In this document: positions 8,244 through 18,112 of the stretch, one piece after another
Layout of the letters: every line of letters starts with the position of its first letter
How positions within the stretch are numbered: the stretch's first letter is position 1
Source: Entrophospora sp. SA101
Taxonomy: Eukaryota; Glomeromycota; Glomeromycetes; Entrophosporales; Entrophosporaceae
NCBI GenBank assembly: GCA_958430865.1
Contig: CAUDNR010000536.1
Location: 4,439 to 29,809, forward strand
Direction: 5' to 3'
DNA: 25,371 nucleotides
The notes under the pieces: model-generated
Databases searched by the model: none
What the model saw: the letters and a program-made list of their open reading frames with translations, nothing else
Told to the model about the DNA's origin: nothing
Program-made: the position numbers and the translations under genes

Positions 8244-11200
8244 TTATTTTTGTTGCGGGATAGAATTGGCTTGATTCACATATTTTATTAACGCATCTCT
8301 TATATCTTCTTTTCTAGCAGGTTTTGAAACAAAATCATTCATTCCTGATTCAATACAATTTAATCTATCATGCCATAAAGCATTCGCTATTAACACATAA
8401 ATACAAGCAAATAATTTAATTTGATTGTATTTATCAATAAAAATAAGAATAAGGATGGTCATGATTATGATGATTTACTTGCCTGTTAGTGCAATTATCC
8501 AAGGTCTTTTTATATCTTGACAATTACTACGTATTATCTTTGATGTTTGAAATCTAAAAATAAATTTGCTTGAAAAAAAAGAAATAATATATTTAAAAAA
8601 AATATAAATTATATAATAAACACGTACCCATCTATGTACATATATTTGCAAGATATATATATAAAGTATAAAATACATGTAAAATTAGAAATTTTAGTCA
8701 ATAATAATAACATCGTAATAAAATCATCAAAATCATAATTATTTACCCATATCAGCCATTGAAATGTCCATAAATATAACATCATATATCTTTTCATCGC
8801 ATTTTTTTATTGCGGTTTTACCATCACCCGCTATTTCGCATTTTTGATTCAATTTAGAAAGTATTCGTGATGTTACCAACTAATTTAATAAAATCATTAT
8901 TAATTGATGATACATGTTTAGACATAGTCAACTCCAAAAAAAATTATTACCTGATTTATTTGATTATCTTCAACGACTAATATCGCTAATTTAGGCAATC
9001 CAAAATCATCCTTACTATTATGCTTGCCGTTTATGTTAAAAAAACTTGATGAGATTATTGGTGAAGAAGACAATCCTGGTGTGATTGGTGGTTGTTGCGT
9101 TATTTTTATAGACGATGATACCGGTATTATATTGCTGGTTTTTATACTGGGCAAAATATTTGAACATATTGATGGTGACGGTGATGATGACTGTTTTTTT
9201 AATGTTTTATTTAATAGTGATCTTTCAGAATTTGTTGATGACAACGATAAATTTCTTTGTTGTTTTTTACTTTTAAATATTTCATTTTGTGATTTATTAT
9301 CATTGTTGTTGTTATTTGATGACATCGTTCTACGTTTTTCTTTGTTGTTAAGAATATCATTATTACTATTATTATCACAACTGATATTGTTTATGTTATC
9401 ATGATTAGAAATAAAATTTGCATTTATGTCATCTATACTATTCCTACTACTAGTACCACCAATACTAACATCGTTATCATCATGTAATTTACTAAAATTA
9501 ACCAACATCTTCGTTTTTTCATATGTATCGTTTTTAATGTCAATTGATTTATCAAATTCAAAATTATCATTACTATTATTGTTACAATCAATCCCAGTAT
9601 TATTATTATAATAATAATTATCATCGCAATCATTGTCATTGTAACCTTCATTATTATTGATATTATCAACATTATTATTATTATGAAAATTATTATAATT
9701 TTCCCATTCCAAAAAATTCAACATTGGTTTAAATTTAACAGGTGATGAAGAGTAGACAATATTTACACCTTCTATCTTGAGATTTTTAAATGTTGTTTGT
9801 AATGAAGAATTAACTAATATCATTATCGACCATTTTTTCAGCCTCAGCCCTCCCTTCAACTCTGCTTTAAATAAATCCAACTCGTTATTATCTATTAATA
9901 GTTTTAGATTGATAATCAATAAATTAATTTTTTCCTTTTCACCGTTCATCCCATCATTGTCATTGTCGTCACAATCGAAATAGGAATTTTTAAATTTAAT
10001 AAGTTCTGTGAAACTATTAAAAAAGATTGGTTCTTTTTGAGAACCACATTGCCGCAGTATTTGTTTTAGTCCAATCCTATTGGAATTATATTTTTCCAGC
10101 ACGCAAATTGATTTTGAAGTTTTAGTTGGTGATAGTGTTGGGTATGAGGGGGAATTTGGGTCTTCTTCGAGGTATACATGAAATATCATTATTGTGCCAG
10201 ATTTATCTTGAGTGTTTGGTTCTACACGTATATCACCATCCATCAACTTAATCAATTTACTTACTATTGCCAATCCTAAACCTATAAATATAATAGGAAG
10301 TTGGATGTGAATTTATTTTTAATAATATTAATATTAATAATAATAATAATAATAATGAAGAGACAACATAATAATATATATTCTTTTCATACCAGTACCA
10401 CCATATTTGCGCGTTATGCTGGCATCTGCTTGTGAGAATTTTTCAAATAATCTTGGTAATACTTCTTTTGATATACCTATTATTATTTTTTAAAAATAAA
10501 TAATCTGAACATCAAGTTTAATAAATAGCATGTATTTCTTTAATTTGTAAATACAAACCAATTCCTGTATCAGTCACCTCTATTATAACTTTGACTTTCC
10601 TAGTACCATTAATCGTCACATGTTCGCTATCCACTTTAATCATGACATCTCCATCAGCCTGAGTAAATTTGCAAGCATTTGACAATAAGTTTACAATGAT
10701 TTGTCTGAATCTAGTCATATCACCAACAACATTATAAGGAACATTTTTATCAATAAAATAATTAATTCTTGGTCTGGATGATTCTTGTCCTTGTAGTGAA
10801 ACTATATCCAAAGAAGTTTCTATGGCTTCTTGTACACAGAATGGAATTCGTTCGAGATGTAGATGTTCTTCTTCGTATTTTGAAAAATCCAAGACGTTGT
10901 TGATTATTGCTATTAACATATCACCACTTTTTTTAATAATCTCTAACAAATCACGCATTTCTCTCATTTCACTATGATCTGAGATACTAGGCGTTTCAAG
11001 CAGTATTGAAGTTAAAGCAAATATTGCATATAAAGGTGTGCGCATTTCGTGAGACATTACTAAAATTATTATCATTTAAAAAAAATCAAATTATTTTTAG
11101 TCGATTATTATTTCAATGAATAATCTTTGAATTAGTTAATAACAATACATTAATTAATACATACCCGCAAGAAATTCACGGTGTGCCTATTTAGTAAAAA

Positions 11201-12105
11201 AAAATAAAAAAATAATTGGATAAATAAATAATTACTAAAAGAAAAAAAACAAATAAATTATCCACTTTGATTATTACCTGTATTGCAGAAGCTTCCTTTC
11301 TGGCCAATTCCAATGCTTCATTTTTTTCAGCCAATTGACTAATACGTGCCTTTTTTTTTTAAAAAAAAAAAAGAAGATAAACCAATTAATTAGTCAGTTA
11401 AAAAAATATCAATGTGAAATTATTATTACTACTATCTTATCTTTTATTAGGTTTGTGCTTACTTTGTCTTGTTCTATTAGGCTGGATTGAGTCAAAGCAA
11501 TAGATATTTGTTCGGCTAAATCGGATAAAAATGTTAAAGTAGTTGATGTCCAATCTTCACGTGATTTATTTTTAGAAATATTTGAAACTTTCCATCGTTG
11601 TAAAATTATGATGCCGTGTTCTTTTTCTGACATTGATATTGGAACAAGTATTACCTAGAGGAAAAAGTAAATAAAAATTTTTTTTTTAGAATTTAAAATT
11701 CATCCATCTAACTAACATTGATTGAAATAAGATAAAAAAATTAATTTACCCTATCCAGATTATCATAATCTCCATCGATATATAGGTCATATAACTCGGT
11801 ATCATTGGAACTAAGATGTGATGTGACGTTATTTTTAAACATATTTTTAATCATTAAACTATTTGGATTTAACTGAGAATTTGTCGTATTGTATTTTTGT
11901 TGAAACATTTGATTAGAATCTTGTACACATTCCCAACAACCAACACGAGTTTTCATTATAAATATTTGGCATCGATCAGCATCCAGTATTTCATAAAGTT
12001 GAGACACAGTGTTATCATATATCACATTTTTTGATAAGATTTCACGTATCTTTTTTTATACATAAATATAGATATAAATATAAACATAAATTATGAATAA
12101 TAATC

Positions 12106-12143
<38 letters not shown>

Positions 12144-13406
12144 AATAAATAAATTTCACATACAGCATGAATTACACGTCGAAAATTGGACATTAATTGA
12201 TTTTCATCACGTAAAAATCTTTCGGATAATAATCTTGAAGAAATTTCATCTTTATATTGAGCAGCTAATAGAGGTAATTCCAACGCTTTAGGAATGATGA
12301 TTACTAAAGCTCCAGCAGTTATCAAAGATACTACAGCACAAATAACTTTTATTATTGCAGAAATAACATAGGATTGATTCCAAGGCATCCATGCGGCCAC
12401 TACGTGAGTTGCTCCACATAATATTATGAAGGCTGAAAATAAAGCAAATACTAGAGGAAATGGTAGTTTTGGTGCTGTATCAAATGTATATAAAAATAAT
12501 ATGTTATTGTTTATAAAAAATTTTCTTGGAATCATGTGATTTTTATCATAGAAATTTACAAACCTTTTCTCATGAAATAAATCAGTTGAACCGGAATAGT
12601 GAAATAGGCGAGTGCAATCGCCAAGTCAACTATAAATAAAAACCACGCAAGCGACTCATCTATAAAAGGATTAAAAAAAAATTTTCTGTTAATATAATGG
12701 TGATGATGATCCCATTATAGATTGCTACAATTAGATTTTAAAAACATACTTAATGGCATAAGACATCTACCACCTTCAATTGTGTATAATACATTTTTCT
12801 TTGGCCATCGATTATAACCATCCGGTGTAAATAATTCAAAATAGTAACTACGGCAATGACCAATACTAGGCATTGATACTTTACATACATACATACATAT
12901 ATAATATAAGATTAAGGGTAAAGTTAAATTTTTTTCGGATAATTTAAATTACCTGTTGTAAATAGACCGTGATCATCAAAAACATTCATATCTCCATTCA
13001 TCAAAACCTTTTCGTTGCCAAGAGCTAAAGAGGCATTAATCGAAGATAAATCAAAATTTAGTTGATTCTGGTTGTTCTCAAATCTTATGAAAAACGTAAT
13101 CATATTTGGCTCAGTAAACCAATGTCCTCCAGTAAAGATAGATTCCAATTGTGGGAAATCTAAAGTTGAAATGTTTGAATCAGTTGTAGTTGTTGTCGGC
13201 AATGTAGTAGAGTCGGTAATTGTTGTTGTTGTTATGTTATTGTTATTTTTAATAGGAGTATAGTCGTTTAAAGGTATATGTGATGCCGTGGAATGAATTG
13301 GTATGAAAAAATAACTACAAGCTGATAATAATAATACAAAAGTTATCATTATAGTAAACACTTTCACTAAAACGGTAAACTGTCTTGTATTGTTTATCAT
13401 TTTCAT
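8244..13406 (-). CDS. Ethylene-receptor-like hybrid histidine kinase (15 exons, 1280 residues reconstructed)
   Basis: Exons: 13406-12953, 12878-12750, 12659-12564, 12474-12164, 12049-11750, 11654-11463, 11349-11278, 11186-11165, 11059-10559, 10476-10393, 10281-8951, 8879-8747, 8631-8628, 8553-8483, 8386-8244; total 3843 nt, in frame. Residues 12-35: extra N-terminal membrane segment; then a Thr-rich and extracytoplasmic part to about 195. Residues 200-330: three-helix ethylene-binding domain ([19 protein letters not shown]) with counterparts of Arabidopsis ETR1 D25, Y32, I35, P36, I62, C65, H69. GAF about 340-490, coiled coil 495-525, DHp with H529 (VMSHEMRTP), HATPase with N653, DTGIG and GGTGLGL. 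Degenerate receiver-like stretch 777-912, Asn-rich linker, then receiver with E1158/D1159, phospho-acceptor D1202, T1233, K1255. Expected role: endomembrane sensor feeding a phosphorelay. Start chosen just before the first membrane segment; upstream ATGs are possible. Confidence 0.9.
8387..8482 (-). other. GC-AG intron (intron 14) of the histidine kinase
   Basis: The donor reads ACAG|GCAAGT and the acceptor AATAG|CGAATGCT. Splicing here gives ALTANAL, the standard receiver beta4-alpha4 motif. The only nearby GT donor (GTAAAT, 8478) leads to a stop in exon 15. GCAAGT is the well-known consensus of the minor GC-AG class handled by the major spliceosome. Confidence 0.8.
8628..8631 (-). other. 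4-nt micro-exon (exon 13) of the histidine kinase
   Basis: The exon ending ...GCTGATATGG (8747, phase 1) cannot splice directly to the exon at 8553: that gives a stop after six codons. Between them lies TACATAG|ATGG|GTACGTG. Including ATGG gives M-D-G-F-Q, the MDG motif that normally follows the receiver phosphorylation site. Flanking introns are 115 nt (8746-8632) and 74 nt (8627-8554), both GT...AG. Confidence 0.8.
10321..10357. repeat. (AAT)n run inside kinase intron 10
   Basis: A run of AAT/ATT units lies within the 111-nt intron between the F-box exon and the G2-box exon. Confidence 0.8.
12103..12152. repeat. (AAT)n then (AAAT)n inside kinase intron 4
   Basis: Tri- and tetranucleotide repeats fill most of the 114-nt intron (12163-12050) between the membrane domain exon and the GAF exon. 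Confidence 0.85.
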
Positions 13407-14640
13407 TATTATTATATTATTATGATTATTATTTAAAAGTTTTTTTAAACTTAATAATAAATCTAAAAGAATGAAGAAGAAAAGGAATAAAGACAAAAAT
13501 AAATAAATGAAAGTAAATTTTTGAAAATCTTGCAAAAAAAAAAAAAAACAAAAAAAGCATTTATTACAACAAGATTGCATCATTGTTTTTATTTTAATAC
13601 ATATTTTCCTCACACACGAAATCTTTTGTGACCAGGTAAGACCGAATACTTCTTTCTGTGAAATAAGGGATAGAATCTTTTTTACAAACAAATAATCCCA
13701 AATTATTTATTAAACACGAGGTCTTGGTAAAATCCATAAGAATTAATAGGCTGCACTGAACACATAATAATGCTCTTTTGTCCAAAAAATTTTTCTTAAT
13801 ATACCTGAAAATTTTGATGTGTGATACACAGAAGTAATTGGACATCAAGTATTAGTAATGTAATATTTTCGTGCATTTGTGAAATAATAATAAGATTAAC
13901 CAATCAAATAATCTTCCGCTACCATTCGGCAAAACAGGAACTTCCGATAAAGAATAATAATAATAGTAGTAATAGTAGCAGCAGCAGCAGTAGTAGTAAT
14001 AGTAATAGGATTCCGCGCTCGACATTTTATAATTATAATAATGGTAATAGCATTTACGCCCGTTTCTAATACCAAATATCTAATTTTTTTTTCGAATATA
14101 TTTGAATTTATTGTTATTTATTTGGACACCTTATATATTTGTATTACATTATCATTGCTATTACGAATATCCAAAATAATAAAATTTTAAAGTTTATTTG
14201 TTTTGTGACAATAATTCAATTGCTTTAGATTCGTTCAAATGATTTAAGTGATGGTTTTAGAAGATCTTCAAAAATTTTGTGAGTGATCGCTGATAATTTC
14301 TTTGTTTATGTCACAATTTATTGATTTACACATAAAATGTTCTGCGCAAAAAAATAGAAGCTTCTAAAATTTATTGCCAAGATTTTTATCATTTTGATAA
14401 ATGTGCACAAATATTTGATTGGTCATCTCATTTTTATAACTTTAAAAGTAAAAAACAAAACAAGTTGTTGTTGTTGTTATTGGTGATGCTTTTCTGGTTT
14501 ATCTACTGCTAATATTCTTATTCTTGGTTATAATGGTTTTTCTGGTAATTCTCATAAAGCTACTTCTGGTGTGCTTTAACCAGAATTCAAGTGGGTGGAG
14601 ACTATTTTTTAATAAAAATACCATGATGAGTTATATACAC
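13407..14640. other. Upstream region of the histidine kinase, no gene seen
   Basis: Contains poly-A/T, an (AGT/AGC)n run at about 13965-14010, and AT-rich spacer. The kinase promoter must lie here but no motif is claimed. The frames at 13594-13848 and 13821-14069 look like chance openings. Confidence 0.4.
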
Positions 14641-15478
14641 GATACACACTCTCTATAACGACATTTTCTCTAACGATCCTTGTTCTATAACGAACTGAGA
14701 TTTAAGCCCGATTTTTTACTATTTAAAAAATCTCTATCTAATTAAATTTTCTATGCTGTATATATAACGAAAAATTATCTTATATGTCCTATGACCATAT
14801 ATCACATGACATTAATTATCTTGGAACTGGTTAATATAAATACTAAAGTATTGTTAAAATGATTCGCAAATTCGTAATAAACAGATATGCATTTGAGGAT
14901 TAAATGAAACCATATTCATATATATTATCGGCTAAATTATATTTAACTGGTTAAAAACCGGTTTCAACATCTCTATTTATTTTTTCTTAATTTAGTAATT
15001 TACATTTTAACTTGTATATATAATAATAATTTGAAATTTATGTTTTGTTTTTTATTTTTATTTTTTTTTTATGTTAACAACACACAAAACACCCAATGGT
15101 TTCATAGCAGCATGTTGATTGATATTGGCCACACGTTTTGCAAGCATATTAATATCAATAGGAATCCAAGAAATTTTATTTTTGTGAACCCCGAAACAAA
15201 TTTTTAGGCTCTTGTAAATAAATTCAAAAATTTTTCTTGATTAAAAGTTTAATAGTTAATTTTGATGCCAATAAATCTTAAATTTTGTATATTACAAGAG
15301 CCACAAAATGCTATTTTATTTGAAAAAATACCTTTTGCAATATTTGTATGTTTTTATCTTTGGCGACGTATTTAACTTTAAAAAGAGATTTTCGGTCATT
15401 TTTTTCATATAGAATTTGTTTAAAAAAGGAAATTTCAAATGTTACGAAAATGATGCGTTGTGTATAGAGTAATTTAAA
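14641..15478. other. Intergenic, no gene seen
   Basis: A short stretch near 14650-14700 repeats TCTATAACGA/TCTAACGAT motifs (CTCTATAACGACATTTTCTC; TTCTATAACGAAC), of the sort found near DNA-transposon ends, but no partner inverted repeat was located. The rest is AT-rich. Confidence 0.35.
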
Positions 15479-15538
15479 GTTAACGTTAACGTTAACATCA
15501 ACGTCAACGTCATCATTTACTTTAATGTTAACGTTAAG
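15479..15538. repeat. GTTAAC hexamer tandem with an inverted partner
   Basis: Three head-to-tail copies of the palindrome GTTAAC (15479-15496) are followed by ATCAACGTCAACGTCATC and then GTTAACGTTAAG (15527-15538). Left and right halves can pair. It lies about 250 bp upstream of the Fanzor remnant. Confidence 0.75.
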
Positions 15539-15778
15539 TTAAGCATTGCCATAATTTTTTTATAATAAAAGAAGGAAAAGATGTCGGACCAATAAAAAAG
15601 CTTAAGCTGACTATGAATTACATCCTTTGATTTATATAATAATAGATAACTTATGTTTAAATAATTAAAGCCACCATTAAAGTTTTAACATTTTAATTAA
15701 TTTATAAAAATAAATTTTTTAAAAATAGAATTAAGCTTTAGTTTAAGAAATGCCTTCTAAATTCGAGTAATAAAAATG

Positions 15779-16679
15779 AAATACAAAGGATGAGTTCATT
15801 GTGGAATAACTAATATTTCTGGAAAAGATGTGATTGGTCTTGATCCTGGGAGGAAAGATTTATTTGTTGTTGTCGACAATAAAGAAAGAGTTGCTCATTG
15901 TGGGACAAAAGAGTACAGAGATATGGCTAGATTTGTGCAAAATAGGAAGAAAATAAAAAGATGGCTCAACCAAGTAAGCTTTTAACACCTTTACTATTTG
16001 TTAGATAAAAATTAGTGATTTTATTTGTTAATGACCAAATTAGTTCATTATAGAATCAAAATATATCAAAACTTACAAAATGCTCTACCTACATCACGTG
16101 CATCCACCAAGTCCAACTTCTTAAATCATATTCAATTTATTTTAATGCATTATCATACCTTCCGATCTTTTTATGGTGCACTTTGCTTTTGCAAAATAAA
16201 ATTTGATAATTATGTTGGCAAGCAACAAGCACTTTCTAAAATGTGTCAACAGATCATTGGTAAACCACAAGACTGGCATTATTCTGATGTAGTTGTGGCT
16301 TATGGATCTGGTGTATTCTCCTCTTCTTTTCCTGGTTATGCTTCAGGACCAAAAAACAGTTATACTAAGAGTTGAAAAGAAGATGTACCACTTGATTGGT
16401 AAATGAATCTAAAACAAGCCAGACATGTTAAATAATTCTTATATCTGTTTTTAATGCAATATGTCTCACTCACATTTATATTTACAGATTTGCTCAAAGT
16501 GTAAAAATCCTTTCCAAAATCCTCAAAAAATATATTCATTAAATGTATGCAGAGTTTGCAATAATGGCAATGGAATGTTGTGGAATAGGAATGTGAATGC
16601 TGCAAGAAATATAAGAGATATTTATAACTTTATGTGTAAAAATGGAGGGGAACAACCTTCACAATTTGTTAGGTCATAA
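15779..16679 (+). pseudogene. Decayed Fanzor2-like (TnpB superfamily) RNA-guided nuclease
   Basis: Three blocks in order resemble the C-terminal half of Fanzor2 proteins. Block 1 (15794-15973): VIGLDPGRKDLFVVVD, with the RuvC-I Asp at 15842-15844, then YRDMARFVQNRKKIKRWLNQ. Block 2 (16040-16350): LPTSRASTKSNFLNHIQF, FYGALCFCKIKFDNYVG, VVAYGSGVFSSSFPGYASGP. Block 3 (16369-16679): ELKRRCTT-stop-LVNESKTSQ, then ICSKC...VCRVC zinc ribbon and WNRNVNAARNI. In working relatives the RuvC-III motif is WNRDVNAARNI; here the catalytic Asp codon is Asn (16590-16592). In-frame stops lie at 15791-15793 and 16393-16395, and a frameshift between about 16345 and 16369. The N-terminal half is not found. Family assignment rests on these motifs from memory; no search was run. 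Confidence 0.75.
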
Positions 16680-17330
16680 TTTACATTATTAACTTATGGA
16701 CCTTGTGGGGATTTCCTAGAAGCAATGTTCAACCCAGTAGCACAATGTATATATACTTAACTGTATGTGTACATGGGACAGTTTTGATTTATCAGTTCTG
16801 TAAAGTGTAATAGTTTAGTTTTAACTCAATCTTTGATCTTATTTGATTTTAATATCAAGTGGAAATGGAAAATACAAATTTATTTTGTCACTAGTTAGAT
16901 AAAGCAATACATGGTGTAATCATAATTTTCTTGGAATTGGAAGAATGGCATTTTTTTTTTTTTTTTGATATGAATGTGGCCTTTGGAGAATAAATTTTCC
17001 CAACGTAATATCACACATGAAGAAAATTTTTGTAATTTGTTATTGTTTTTCCAGCAAAGTAAATTGGTAGGAATGATTTTTCTAAAAGAAAAAGAAATTT
17101 GTCTTCAGTCCTAATAATGAAACCTATGATTGATTATCAATATTATGCAAGTCTATATGTATACAGTATATATAGCACTTAATCTAAAAAGTGAGATTTT
17201 TGGAAGGTAATATAGTATTTAAGCCTGATAAATTGTTCTTAATGTTGAGAAATAATAAATAATTGGATGTTGATCAAGATGCTGAAGATGTGATTTTATC
17301 TTATGCACCAGCTTAAACACATTCCCAAAA
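16680..17330. other. Region downstream of the Fanzor remnant, no gene seen
   Basis: A 35-codon open stretch from about 16692 (NLWTLWGFPRSNVQPSSTMY) follows the Fanzor stop; it may be more of the same element in another frame, or its 3' flank. The rest is AT-rich with a poly-T run at 16951-16966. Confidence 0.3.
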
Positions 17331-18112
17331 TTATTTCATGAAAAGATATTACACAACTCCATAACATTTTTTCCATCATTAGATATATCATTTTTATAAA
17401 TATACATTCTTACTGTTTTTTGTAGTGTAATTATTTTCTTTCTTTTTCTAATGACAAAAAAAAAATTTAAATATTAACCAATGCTATATTATAATAACTA
17501 TCAACCCGGAGCTTATGTCTTAAAAAAATGAGATTTTGGAAAATATTTAAGCCTATCAAACTTTTTCAATCTAGAAAGATCAATAAACGTTGGGAAGTTC
17601 TAACATACATGTAAGGTTGCTTGCTGGAACCTCTTAGTGACTGTCAAATCTCTGTCGAAACTCTAATGAACAATTAATATATACCTTGTCAAAGCTCTGG
17701 CGATTGACAAAACCCCCAAATGTGAAACTCTGTCAAAACTCTAATAAACAATTAATGTGTAACTCTGTCAATTGATTGCTGGAGGAGTTTCACCCACACC
17801 TTACATACATGAGTGGTTATTGATGTTGTAAATAAAAAATTTAAAATGGTTCATGTTAGATCTTGATGTAGTGATTGATTCTATCTGGAGGTGGAGGTGG
17901 AGGTAAATGGGCTGGTATACTAGGCTTAAATACAGTTCCCATCCCAATATTATCTCATAAATAAGATATTACACAACTCCATAAAATTGTTTCATCATTA
18001 AATACATTATTTTCATAAACGCTCTTACAATGCTTTGTGGTGTGCAATTAGTCTTCCAACTTTTCTTTTCCTATTCATAAATAATAAAGAAAAAATTAAA
18101 TACCCAACACTC
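17331..18112. repeat. Two diverged direct repeats of about 140-170 bp
   Basis: 17331-17482 and 17941-18112 share AGATATTACACAACTCCATAA, CATCATTA(G/A)ATA, a middle CTTAC(T/A)(G/A)T...TTTGT(A/G)GTGT and an A-rich end AAATTAAATA. Overall they are clearly related but well diverged. Between them a shorter repeat is present near 17656-17693 and 17733-17765 (AAACTCTAAT(G/A)AACAATTAAT). A GGTGGAGGTGGAGG tract lies at about 17887-17902. Confidence 0.6.

Noticed and set aside
8475..8797. Minus-strand frames of 67 and 62 codons
   Set aside because: They run through kinase introns and only partly overlap exon 14; the domain-based splice model explains the conserved part.
9024..9983. Plus-strand frames opposite the kinase linker
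   Set aside because: Antisense of the Asn/Asp-rich linker; hydrophobic Leu/Ile composition is the mirror of low-complexity codons.
13407..13691. N-terminal extension of the kinase frame up to 13691
   Set aside because: Upstream codons are Phe/Leu/Asn-rich low complexity from poly-T and AAT runs; a start at 13406 just before the membrane segment fits better, although it is not proven.
14461..14580. Hydrophobic plus-strand frame that looks like a membrane helix
   Set aside because: The hydrophobicity comes from T-rich codons (Val, Leu, Phe, Ile); no start, partner exon or family likeness.
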